Part shown: positions 1-9,138 of the stretch, piece after piece | Numbering within the stretch: position 1 is the stretch's first letter | Layout: each line of letters begins with the position of its first letter | Program-made: the position numbers and the translations under genes | The notes under the pieces: model-generated | Databases searched by the model: none | What the model saw: only the letters and a program-made list of their open reading frames with translations | What the model was told of the DNA's origin: nothing | NCBI GenBank assembly: GCA_905221605.1 | Contig: CAJNDS010000606.1 | Span: forward strand, 41,887 to 105,886 | DNA: 64,000 bases | Reading direction: 5' to 3' | DNA from: Symbiodinium natans | Taxonomy: Eukaryota > Sar > Dinophyceae > Suessiales > Symbiodiniaceae

Positions 1-286
1 ATGTCCTGCTTGGTGCAATTGCATCTCCAGCAAATGAAGTCCTTGCTGGACCAGGAAGGAAAGTCCAGCACTTCCTTGTAAGCACTCCAGTCTGCCCTGA
101 GCTCTGCCAAGCAACCCTTGACCCCGATAACTTGTCCCCTTCTTTTTTTCCGGTACGAGTCTCGGAACTGGGACCCATCGTGGGCAGTTTCCGGAAAGAT
201 TCCCAAAGCCAAAGCTTTCATGCTCCAGACCACCACATCGAAAATGTCTTCGGTGGTTCTTTTCTTTGCTTGAAAATCTTTCGGAT

Positions 287-548
287 TTATTTTCCAAACA
301 AAAATGTTTCAAATGTATGAAAACATTTCCTGGCCAAAAATACAGGACAATCCATCGATGCCATGCTTGTTCATTTGTGTCCCATGCACAGCGATGCAAT
401 TCACATGCACAGACTGCAATGACGTGCACCCTCACGCTAACAAGACTGAAGCTTATGCATTGGTATCTTTTCCAAGGAAGGGGATTTGCCATGTCTGCTT
501 CCATCCGAGATCTGTCCTCTGCAGGTGTGTGAGAAACGAAAGCTCCCT
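287..548 (+). repeat. 262-bp direct repeat, copy 1
   Basis: Nearly identical to 1181-1442, offset 894 bp, with only a few substitutions (for example at 'caattcac' versus 'caagtcac'). It starts at TTATTTTCC and stops at AGCTCCCT in both copies. It could be a solo terminal repeat or a satellite monomer; no third copy was seen in the window. Confidence 0.85.
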
Positions 549-598
549 GCTTCCATCCGAGATCTGTCCTCTGCAGGTGTGTGAGAAACCAAATCTCC
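495..598 (+). repeat. 52-bp tandem duplication
   Basis: The segment beginning CTGCTTCCATCCGAG occurs at 495 and again at 547. It contains CTCTGCAGGTGTGTGAGAAAC in both copies. The second 262-bp repeat (1181-1442) has only one copy, so this duplication happened after the larger one or was lost from the other copy. Confidence 0.85.
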
Positions 599-1030
599 CT
601 GTGAAACACTACACAAATCGCTCAGAGCGGAGTTCTCTACTGAACTCAGAGGTTCCGCCTAAGTGAGCGGCCTGTCAATGGTTGAGCTGAACAACGAAGT
701 GCACACACGTTCCAAGGTGCACCGGCAGATCGCTGAGGTTCGTGCTGAAAGGCACATGACGACCCTGCATTTCCAAGCGAAAAGTGGAAGTACGTAAGTC
801 ATGCCCAGAGCGATGCCACACATCGTCAGCAACCGCAAACTTGACGTCGTCAACTGTTCCTGTGGTCGCCACTCTACACAGTACAACATCCACAACCGGC
901 ACATTGGTTACCATCACTGCCAGCCATTGGATCCTGGATTCTCTGTTCGTGTCTTCATCAAGACCCGCTGTTCCGGCATCACGTTTCATCCCAACTGCCA
1001 AATGTAAGGCTTTGTTGGAGTGGGTGGGTG

Positions 1031-1180
1031 GGCAGAAAAATTTTCCCCCGACCCTCTCCACGAGGGTTGTGACTGAGAGGGCTGTGGCCTCTCTTCGTCT
1101 GAGCCGAAAAACTTTCTCATTCGGAGAATTCGAAAATTTTTCTCCGGAAAATAAAGGTTTGTACTTGCAGCACGATTACC
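1031..1180 (+). repeat. 150-bp repeat R2, copy 1
   Basis: Matches 23953-24102 with a single obvious substitution. It contains nested short inverted repeats: CGGAGAA with TTCTCCG, CCGAA with TTCGG, and GAGAGG with CCTCTC. These suggest a structured RNA or DNA end. The two copies are in the same orientation and bracket the whole minus-strand retroelement block. Confidence 0.85.
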
Positions 1181-1442
1181 TTATTTTCCAAACAAAAATG
1201 TTTCAAATGTATGAAAACATTTCCTGGCCAAAAATACAGGACAATCCATCGATGCCATGCTTGTTCATTTGTGTCCCATGCACAGCGATGCAAGTCACAT
1301 GCACAGACTGCAATGACGTGCACCCTCACGCTAACAAGACTGAAGCGTGAGCATTGGTATCTTTTCCAAGGAAGGGGATTTGCCATGTCTGCTTCCATCC
1401 GAGATCTGTCCTCTGCAGGTGTGTGAGAAACGAAAGCTCCCT
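1181..1442 (+). repeat. 262-bp direct repeat, copy 2
   Basis: Second copy of 287-548, directly abutting repeat R2 on its left and lying about 45 bp beyond the stop of the minus-strand RT frame (1489). The position next to an element end makes a terminal-repeat role possible, but no copy was found at the other end of that element. Confidence 0.85.
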
Positions 1443-1488
1443 CTCTTGGTCGGGGAGAATGCAAGTCCCTTCCTTGGTCATGGGAGTG

Positions 1489-2845
1489 TCAGGCACAGCG
1501 CCCGACGAGCGAGTTCACCAGCTTGGCCATCTCCGCGAGAAGCACCTGATCTTGGAACCTGCAATTGTGTGGCAACCCTGTAAAGTCAAGGCGGGATGGG
1601 GCATCCGCCACGTTGGATTTGCTCGGTACCCGAGCGTAGAACGGAATCATCTCGAGCTCCTGTTCCAACAATGCGCAAGCATTGCTCAAGAGGGTCAAAG
1701 CCTCTGAATCGCTGGTCAGCTTGAGGAGCGTTATGCGCGCCGCTTCATTGTCTAAGTAGCACATCACGTGTTTTCCCCGGAGAAATTCTCGGGCTAGAAT
1801 GAAGAGCAGGAGAACAGCTATGCTCTCGAGCTCGTTGATGACTTTGGACTTTCCTTGCAGGAGTTTCTCAGCAAGGTCATGCGGCAACACAATGCCAAAC
1901 CAGCACAGGATTTGCCCCTCCTGATTAAACAGGACTGCTCCCAGACCCATTTCGAGGCCTTGGAGTCCTTCTTGCGAGGCGTCCGTAAAAGCATACACCG
2001 TCTCTGAGGTCTGGGCTCGCACCGTCCTCGGCGACGCTTCGGCTATGTAATGTCGTAGCCCCTGCAGTGCTGCGCAAAGGGAGGCTTGGTTCTGTCTCCT
2101 GACATATGCGGGGGCATTGATGATGTCAGAGATTCTTCTCATGAAGCCCTTCGGCAAGCGCCCAGAGAGTCGGCCCGCCACAAAGTGCAGCCTTCCCCTC
2201 ATTGGATTCCAGGTCTTAGGGCTTGAGGCTCCTTGCTCCTGAAAGGCTGCCAGGTCTTCAATGAGACTTTTGGTCCGTTCTGCTGTGTTCTGGATCCTAA
2301 AAATCTGCTTGCTGCTGTCTGTAAGGTCCAATTCGACCCCCAAAGATCTGAAGACCTCTTGGAACGGCGGAGCCTTGTCTCCGTCTCTGTCAAACTCAAA
2401 GCCGAGCAAGTCTGGCAGAAAACATGCACTGGCCTCTGCGCTAGGGGCCAGCTGTCGTGTGGACAACAGCGTGAAGTCATCGTAAAACGAGCTCCAAGGC
2501 AAGTGCCAAAACGTGTTTCCTATATGACAAATAGCCAAGCTGACCCTGATGAACGCGTGGACCGCCGCCACGGCTCCAAATGGAAGGCAAAGAAGCCTGA
2601 AGAAGCGAACCTCCCCCGAGCTGGGGTCCTTGACAGCCACATAGGCCATGTTGAGTGCCTCTTCGGACAGTGGCAGCTGCCTATATGCTGATTTCAGGTC
2701 AATGGTTTTCCCAAGCAGTCCTTGTCCTGCGTGCCTCAGGAACAAGATGGCTGAGGCTGCAATTGTCTCGACATCATGCAACTCGATCTTCCCCATACTC
2801 CCAAATGCCTCGTTGATGTGGCTCTGGGACAGGTCGTCGACCTCA
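1489..2845 (-). pseudogene. Reverse transcriptase-RNase H, C-terminal part of element 1 polyprotein
   Basis: RT palm motifs are visible: TIDLKSAYRQ (first catalytic Asp), LPFGAVAAV, and FYDDF, the catalytic YxDD-type box in the form YDD. RNase H follows with FTDAS, an acidic NELES, LDNEA and a terminal NVADAPSR, which matches the D-E-D-D set of retroelement RNases H. The frame is open from about 2845 to the TGA at 1489 and so is locally intact. It is joined to its upstream part only through a frameshift at about 2846, where GSKVR in one frame meets VDDLSQSH in the other. Its role would be copying element RNA into DNA and removing the RNA strand. Confidence 0.85.
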
Positions 2846-3536
2846 CCTTGCTCCCTTGCTGGATTGCAAAACGTTTGCTGATTACAGCTCCTTGTGGCAG
2901 GTCCTGTTCTCGGAACGGTCCTGCCGACCAGCCTTTCGATACTTCATCGAGACTTTTCTGCCACAGTTCTTCCAGAAACTGAGATGAGTCCTCAACTTCC
3001 TTGATGACCTGGTGGTTGGTCTCCTGCGTCAATTGGGACAGGTCCTTCAGGGAAAGGAATGCTGGACGAAAGTCGGTGGACCAGCCTGCCGGGAGGTCCA
3101 AATGCCCTACAAGATCGAAACCCTGTGCCAGGTCGTCTGCCACTGCCTTGTCGGCGTAGTGGGACGCTTCTAGCATCTCCTTGAAGAGCAGTATTCTCTT
3201 GTTGCGGAGGCTGCCGCGGATGTGCTCGGGCAGCTTGGCTTTGAAGTCGTTTTCGGCTAGCTGCAGCTCCTGGGCTCGCTGGAGCCATCTTCGTGACTGC
3301 GCGGCTCGAGTCTCAATCACCTTGGCTGCGGGCTGTTTAGAGCACGCCAAAATTGCCTTCCTGAGGGCGGGTGGCACCCCGAGGCACAGGTGTCGGGGGT
3401 GGCCGGCCAGTCGGGCTTTCGCCACAAATTCCTGTGGGTTCCACGGGACCTCCACCAGAACGTCCGTCGCAGAAGACAGTAGGGGCGTCACTCTCAACGC
3501 CGGGGCTCCTGGCGCCTTGCGGAGTTGGCCGGGCAC
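2736..3536 (-). pseudogene. RT N-terminal extension of element 1 polyprotein
   Basis: The frame contains a charged linker, then the run into the RT fingers: QDLPQGAVISKRFAIQQGSKVR. That pattern resembles the 'R-x-IDD' region just upstream of RT motif 1 in other retroelements. The true frame leaves this ORF near 2846 and continues in the RT-RNase H frame. Residues upstream (ALRKAILACSK and onward) are not recognisable as a known domain. It has the same minus strand and order as the neighbouring pieces and is clearly one broken polyprotein gene with them. Confidence 0.7.
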
Positions 3537-3985
3537 TGTCCATCTGGTTCGTCGGCAGAATTCGGGGATGACCTGAAAAGATGCAGCCTTTTTGGTCTTC
3601 GTGTCGTTACCACCCTGGCTCCTGAGGAGTTTGCGGGATCTCCCTCCAAGAGATTACGGCCATCCCGACAACCCTTCTGTGTCAGATGCTGCAACAGCAG
3701 GGAAACGAAGTGCTTACAAAACTGGTGCGGGTACGCGGTCTCAAGCTTTGTTGCGAGAACTCCCTCACGCACGTCCCAGGGTAGATGCTCGTGGGATCCA
3801 TCACACGTGACAGCCAGGCCTGTGATGAGGTCGTTGTTACACAGCAAGGCCGTCCGCTTTAATCTCGAACCTCCCATCATGCAAAAGTCGCACTGGACCA
3901 CGATCGCCTGTTCACTCCTCAGGATGTGTTCAATGGCGCTGCAATGCCAGAAGAAACTGCGATAGGGGTTCTCTATGATTGCCAC
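3494..3985 (-). pseudogene. Methyltransferase-like C-terminal lobe (IENP motif) of element 1
   Basis: Begins IIENPYRSFFW and contains CDFCMMGGSRLKRT and a His/Cys-rich CDGSHEHLPW. The ENP..S..W segment, just after a PPC-containing domain, behaves like the second half of the same methyltransferase-like fold. The preceding ORF passes into this frame near 3990 through a one-base shift. A zinc-binding role for the Cys/His residues is possible but not shown. Element 2 carries a comparable EHPEHLG segment at the equivalent place. Confidence 0.55.
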
Positions 3986-4767
3986 AATGCCTTTTCGCAG
4001 CAGAAGTCCCAGATTCGGGCCGTGAGCCGGTAAAGCTCGTTAGCCTTTGCCACCCTTTCTGCATCACTTGGGCCAAGGCCTGGAAGCCCTTCCGGGTACT
4101 CCACTGACCTCAAGGGATGCGGCTCGTCCTCCCACGGAAGCGGGATTTCCTTGGCCCTGCTGGATGTGCCGCAGGGCGGCGCCAGCCATACGGCTGCCAG
4201 TCCTGGGGAGCCCAGCCATTTCCACAGCAGACCTTGGTGCGACAGCAGGAGCAAGTCCAGCTGTATTATCTTGCCCTTGCGCCTCGCCATGCGAACGTTA
4301 TCCACTCCGACCGACCGCCTGAGGCCGGCTGAAGCAGCCGCCGAGGTAATCCCGGCTGACCCTGCGAAAATCTCCAAAACCCAACACTCCTGTATGGTCT
4401 GGGGCGCAGTACGTTGCGCTTGTCCAGACCTCTGCGCGCCAGAATGACTCGCCTGAGGTGGAAATGCGGAGGCCTCAGAGGAAAGCTTGGAAAACTGTGG
4501 GATTGGCTCAGCCGCCCGTTGGAGCGGGGGCTGATTCTCTTGCCCTTTTGCAACAGCAGCAGGATGCAACTCCTTGCAGCTCTCTTTGGGCCTGTCCGCC
4601 TCAGAAGCGGGAAAATTGTCTTGTTCACAAAAATGGGCAGAACTATCTCCACCCTCCCCCATGGCTGTTGCCGCTCTCTCCGCGCACGCTTGTGCGCGAC
4701 GCGCGGTCGGAGCAGCGCGGGACGCCTGGTCCAGCGCGGAAGCGCTGTCATTCGACGTCCCTTGCAA
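3973..4767 (-). pseudogene. SAM-dependent methyltransferase-like domain of element 1
   Basis: After an Ala/Gln-rich leader the frame shows LEIFAGSAGITSAAAS, a good motif I (SAM-binding) with GVDN as motif II. It then shows WLAPPCGTSSRAKEI, resembling motif IV of C5-cytosine methyltransferases (PPC with the nucleophilic Cys). Cytosine methyltransferases captured by retrotransposons, dinoflagellate ones included, are described in the literature. Whether this domain acts on DNA, and at which base, is inference. The frame breaks near 3990, where the IENP lobe continues. It follows the Gag stop (4780) by about a dozen bases, so Gag and Pol were probably separate frames. Confidence 0.6.
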
Positions 4768-4779
4768 CGGGGCGTTCTT

Positions 4780-5384
4780 TCAGGCTGCCTGGCCTGAGCC
4801 CTTGTGCTCAGAAAAGGGATGCTTCCGGAAGCAACCTGGGTGACAACATACATGTCTGCCCCGTGCGCATCTGCCCCCAACGGAGCATCCTTGCACTGTC
4901 CTAGGTTGAAGCCAAAACAAAGAGGATCTCCATGCTCGTCGTTCGGCACGCCGCCTCGCAAGGCGGCCGGCATGGGGGTCTCACCCTTGCCTCCTTGCAA
5001 GACGAGGGACTTATTCGGAAAGCCGCCCTTGCCACTGTCGAATTTGCCCTTCGTGGGGAGGCGGGCTCCCTTGAAACCTGATTTGCCTCCCTGGCCCTTG
5101 TCCCCTTTGTCGGTCCTCTGATATTTCCATTGCCCATACCCCTTTCCATCGCCCCAACGCTTGGGGCCCTTGCCCGCGCCTTTGCCTCCTTTATCTGTGA
5201 ACCCTTCCGCACCTGTTTTGCGGGCTAGCGTTGTAGAGTGAAGTTTCAGGGGCACAAATCTGAAACTCAAATCTATCCATCTGAATAAATAGAACATCCA
5301 AGAATAAGTGATCTCAAGAGACCCCTTTTTAAAATTCCAAATCCAAGGAATCCCCCGGGAAGAGAACCTCAGCCCGGCTCCCAA
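4780..5384 (-). pseudogene. Gag-like protein with CCCH zinc finger, element 1
   Basis: From about 5215 the frame is Gly/Lys-rich (GKGAGKGPKRWGDGKGYG) and then shows CFGFNLGQCKDAPLGAD. The finger cannot be completed in that frame. In the frame shifted by one base the text continues CARGRHVCCHPGCFRKHPF and ends at a TGA at 4780. The two halves together give Cys-Cys-Cys-His followed by a second Cys/His cluster, the layout also seen in element 2 (15130-15639). A single-base indel inside the finger therefore inactivates it. The expected role is binding element RNA. Confidence 0.7.
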
Positions 5385-5565
5385 CGCAAGACCCCAGAGA
5401 AATCAAATCCCCAGAAACATCCAGAAACCTCCCACACCCCGAGGCGGTGAATCTCTACTGATCTCTCTTTTTCAACAAGTGGCGGATTTGTCTCAACCGG
5501 CGGGCTCGGTCATCGAACGCACGCTGTGTGCGCCAATGCCCCCCTATCCACCCTTGCGGTGGACG

Positions 5566-6608
5566 TCACCACGGCGTGCGCTCGTGTGGCCGTTTCTTCG
5601 ACAGTGACTGAGACGCACCTTGCTGACTTGTGGAATGTCTGAGAGCATCAAACTGCGACTTCGTCTCCCAAAGCTTGCTGAGCAACTCAAGAGGAAGGTC
5701 ACTGAATGAGCTGAAACATCTGAATTCGGGATTGAAGGAGCTGAATCTGGAGTTGGTGAGATCATCCGCAAGTTGATTTTCACCCCGCGGACGCCAGTTA
5801 AGAGCTAGCCTGATTTTAGATAGGGCGAGCAAATGTGACAGCTGCATGTTTATGAGCATGAGCGGCCACTTCGTTGCGCTTTGCTTCTTGGACAAAGACT
5901 CGTTGCCCTTGTTGTCAGTGACAGCACTAAAAACGACTGGGAGCTGCCGTACCCTGGTGGATTCTCCCAAATGTCCGAACAAGTATAACGCAGCTAAAGT
6001 TGCCAAGAGCTCCGCAGATGCCGATGCCCACTGTGACTTCTGCTCCTCGTCGAACAAGTAAGGTGCCTCGTGCGGTCGCACCTTAATCGAGAACCACCGT
6101 GACCTGCCCAAGGGACATGTTGCATCCCAGCCCCCAAGCACAACCAGGCCATCTTTGCATTTTGCATCGGTGAAGAAAAGAGGCTTGTCGCTTAGGTCCA
6201 CCCTGGAAGGGGACACTTTGTAGTCTTTGGCTACGAGAGCTTCCTCGATGTAGAGAAGAGTCAAGATCACCGTGTCAGGAAGCTTCCCGACCGAGCATCG
6301 ATGTGTGGCCGATGACCAGGCATAAAGGGGTGCCAAGTGCGGTTTCAACCAGTAAACCACCCTCGACACGAACCCCAATCTACCTAAGAACTCGGCGAAC
6401 TTCTTAGTCTGAACCACGTATTTCGACTCCCTGGCACTTTTAATCCACTGGACCAGCCAATCTCCTCGCACTTTGCTGAGCCCCACCAGTCGGGCCGCGT
6501 AGTCCAGCTCATAGTCAATGAAGGCGATCCTGGCTCCGCCTTTAAACTTTTTCCAGGCAAAAGGTGTTCCTGCCATAAGATAAAGTACCAGCCAGATCAG
6601 AGCGTTGA
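5566..6608 (-). pseudogene. RT thumb and RNase H of element 2 (3' half)
   Basis: Opens with ALIWLVLYLMAGTPFAWKK and FIDYELDY, which is the stretch that follows the catalytic DD box in this kind of RT. RNase H comes next: FFTDAKC (Asp), ASAELLATLAAL (Glu), AVTDNKGN (Asp) and a final ENQLADDLTN (Asp), so all four metal-binding acids seem present. It ends with a Lys/Arg-rich tail and a stop at 5566. Its beginning at 6608 is the exact edge of the inserted repeat array; the missing RT half is at 12181-13354. Confidence 0.85.
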
Positions 6609-7432
6609 CTTATCGCTTGTGCCAAAATGGTTTGAACCCAAAAGCACAGTCCGAAACAGAGGACACCAGCAAAGCCCACACCCTTGCAGTTCCGAGCCTC
6701 CCTTCTTTTTCATCAGTGGGCGAATCAAGGATCATTATTGAAAGGTCGATGCACATTGTGTCAGTGCATACGCCTAGCAGAAGGCACACACATCCCTAAC
6801 TGCAAAACACCTCAAAGCCCCCTGCACAGGGCGTCGTCACTAACTACAAAACACTGCAAAGCCCCCTTTGAGGGCGAGGAAACTGTACAACTCTAGCCAG
6901 GATGGCATGCAGGGAGTTGCGGCCGCCGTAGCGGGCCCTGCCTTTGAGCATTGGGAGGGGAGGGCGGGAGCCCACGGCGCCAAACACGCGAGGCCGCCCA
7001 AGGGCGGAGGACGCGGGTTCACAGTGCGAACACAGGCTATGGCCGTGCAGGCAGGGAGTTGCGGCCGCCGGAGCGGGCCCTGCACCGTATGCCCAGGGTG
7101 GGCCGGGTGGGACAAATTTTCGCACGGTGCAATGAGCCAGTGCTGCACTTCAAGGAACACACATAAAGCAACATTACCCGTAATGTTGCATTCACAGATC
7201 ATGGCACGTTGCTCGCCAAGGCACATCACAACACGCTGCAGATAGTCACTACAACTTTGCATTCGCAGACCATGGAGACATGCAGACCATGCAACAGGTA
7301 AGTGTTGGGCATGTGAAATTCAAGGCATCAAAATAACTTTTGGCTTCAAACAGCGAACAAACGGCATACCGTATTTTCACAAGGCATTATTGGAAGCAAG
7401 CGATAAAACACAATTCGCTCGCGAACAGTAAG
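6609..7432 (+). repeat. 824-bp unit, copy 1
   Basis: Appears identical to 7433-8256 by eye. It contains two NotI-type GCGGCCGCCG-rich blocks (near 6921 and 7057) and short internal repeats of CAAAGCCCCCT. No convincing coding frame; open frames in it are identical between copies because the DNA is identical. Confidence 0.95.
6616..6630 (-). other. Spliced-leader-like 15-mer at the unit start
   Basis: On the minus strand the bases read CCATTTTGGCACAAG. The 3' end of the dinoflagellate spliced leader is CCATTTTGGCTCAAG, so 14 of 15 positions agree. It recurs at 7440 and 8264 only because the unit is repeated. It may be a relic of a reverse-transcribed trans-spliced RNA, or chance. Confidence 0.3.
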
Positions 7433-8256
7433 CTTATCGCTTGTGCCAAAATGGTTTGAACCCAAAAGCACAGTCCGAAACAGAGGACACCAGCAAAGCC
7501 CACACCCTTGCAGTTCCGAGCCTCCCTTCTTTTTCATCAGTGGGCGAATCAAGGATCATTATTGAAAGGTCGATGCACATTGTGTCAGTGCATACGCCTA
7601 GCAGAAGGCACACACATCCCTAACTGCAAAACACCTCAAAGCCCCCTGCACAGGGCGTCGTCACTAACTACAAAACACTGCAAAGCCCCCTTTGAGGGCG
7701 AGGAAACTGTACAACTCTAGCCAGGATGGCATGCAGGGAGTTGCGGCCGCCGTAGCGGGCCCTGCCTTTGAGCATTGGGAGGGGAGGGCGGGAGCCCACG
7801 GCGCCAAACACGCGAGGCCGCCCAAGGGCGGAGGACGCGGGTTCACAGTGCGAACACAGGCTATGGCCGTGCAGGCAGGGAGTTGCGGCCGCCGGAGCGG
7901 GCCCTGCACCGTATGCCCAGGGTGGGCCGGGTGGGACAAATTTTCGCACGGTGCAATGAGCCAGTGCTGCACTTCAAGGAACACACATAAAGCAACATTA
8001 CCCGTAATGTTGCATTCACAGATCATGGCACGTTGCTCGCCAAGGCACATCACAACACGCTGCAGATAGTCACTACAACTTTGCATTCGCAGACCATGGA
8101 GACATGCAGACCATGCAACAGGTAAGTGTTGGGCATGTGAAATTCAAGGCATCAAAATAACTTTTGGCTTCAAACAGCGAACAAACGGCATACCGTATTT
8201 TCACAAGGCATTATTGGAAGCAAGCGATAAAACACAATTCGCTCGCGAACAGTAAG
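7433..8256 (+). repeat. 824-bp unit, copy 2
   Basis: Second head-to-tail copy; the junction reads CAGTAAG then CTTATCGC. Near-perfect identity with copy 1 means recent amplification, or an assembly or rolling-circle product. Confidence 0.95.
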
Positions 8257-8470
8257 CTTATCGCTTGTGCCAAAATGGTTTGAACCCAAAAGCACAGTCC
8301 GAAACAGAGGACACCAGCAAAGCCCACACCCTTGCAGTTCCGAGCCTCCCTTCTTTTTCATCAGTGGGCGAATCAAGGATCATTATTGAAAGGTCGATGC
8401 ACATTGTGTCAGTGCATACGCCTAGCAGAAGGCACACACATCCCTAACTGCAAAACACCTCAAAGCCCCC
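8257..8470 (+). repeat. 824-bp unit, copy 3, left fragment
   Basis: Matches the first 214 bp of the unit and departs inside a CAAAGCCCCCT motif. The same motif recurs about 46 bp further on in the unit, so the break may have used that microhomology. Confidence 0.9.
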
Positions 8471-9138
8471 TTTTAACCGAACGATTATGGTGGACACCGT
8501 CGAGAGCAAGGCAGCTTGGAGCCCAGACCCAAGACATTCGCTACCCCAAACAGTGAGTTACGAGTCTTTGAGACAGCCACGCTGTTCCGCCTCTAAGGCA
8601 CTTGTCTCGACTGAACGGGTGCACCAGGCTAGAGGCACGGCCTCGCAAGCACCCTGGGTTGAACCTCCTTGCAGGTGTGGCCTTAGGACCGAGCCAATGC
8701 AGTGCACACAGACCTTAGCCACGCAAGGTCACAACGGGTAGTTGCGCGACCACCCGGCGTTGAACACGGGGGGTGGGGAAGCACAGCTGTGTTTCCTCCC
8801 CCCATCCCCTATGTTAAGGTCCCGAGCATCGCAGCTGGGCACAACCTCAGTTCATCGGGGAGGTCTCCACGCATTGGTGCGGAGAAGGGCAAAGTCCAAG
8901 TCGTACTCAAGGCTTTCCGTGCCACGACACCGTTAGGAACCAGGCCAGGGTGCCCTCAATGTTCACTCTTTATGCCGGAGGCTCACACCCCAAGGGCAGC
9001 CAGGTACTGTCGTTACAGCAGGTAACCAAGAATACGGACGTTGCCCTGCCCGCCCATCATGGGACGTGCGGGTCACAAGGCAGCACCTTTAAGATGAGAC
9101 CACCGTGCTCATTCAAGATTGGGACCAGGATTGCCCTT
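8471..9138. other. Non-repeated cargo flank, no gene recognised
   Basis: Sequence unique within the window that lies between the third unit's left fragment and the stop of the 751-codon ORF. I see no protein-like frame or known motif. Confidence 0.5.

Larger units (their letters stand above)
1..1030. other. No gene recognised; repeat-rich flank
   Basis: No open frame here looks protein-like. The stretch holds the first copy of a 262-bp direct repeat and a short tandem duplication, listed separately. The remainder shows nothing I can name. Confidence 0.5.
1489..5384 (-). mobile_element. Retroelement 1 (Gag/CCCH, methyltransferase-like, RT, RNase H), decayed
   Basis: Five overlapping minus-strand frames read in the order Gag-like with CCCH finger, methyltransferase-like domain, conserved linker, RT and RNase H. 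They are separated by at least four single-base-type frameshifts (near 4865, 3990, 3540 and 2846), so the element cannot make one full-length protein as it stands. No tyrosine recombinase or retroviral-type integrase is seen downstream of RNase H. The 5' limit is uncertain: the sequence before about 5230 does not look like Gag. Family placement (DIRS-like or another dinoflagellate retroelement) is inference. Confidence 0.75.

Noticed and set aside
1090-1180. Hammerhead ribozyme in repeat R2 (CTGA...CGAAA words)
   Set aside because: The conserved CUGANGA core is incomplete and stem II is missing between the two words.
287-1442. The 262-bp direct repeats as LTRs of element 1
   Set aside because: Both copies lie on the same side of the element and none occurs beyond 5384, so they do not bracket it.
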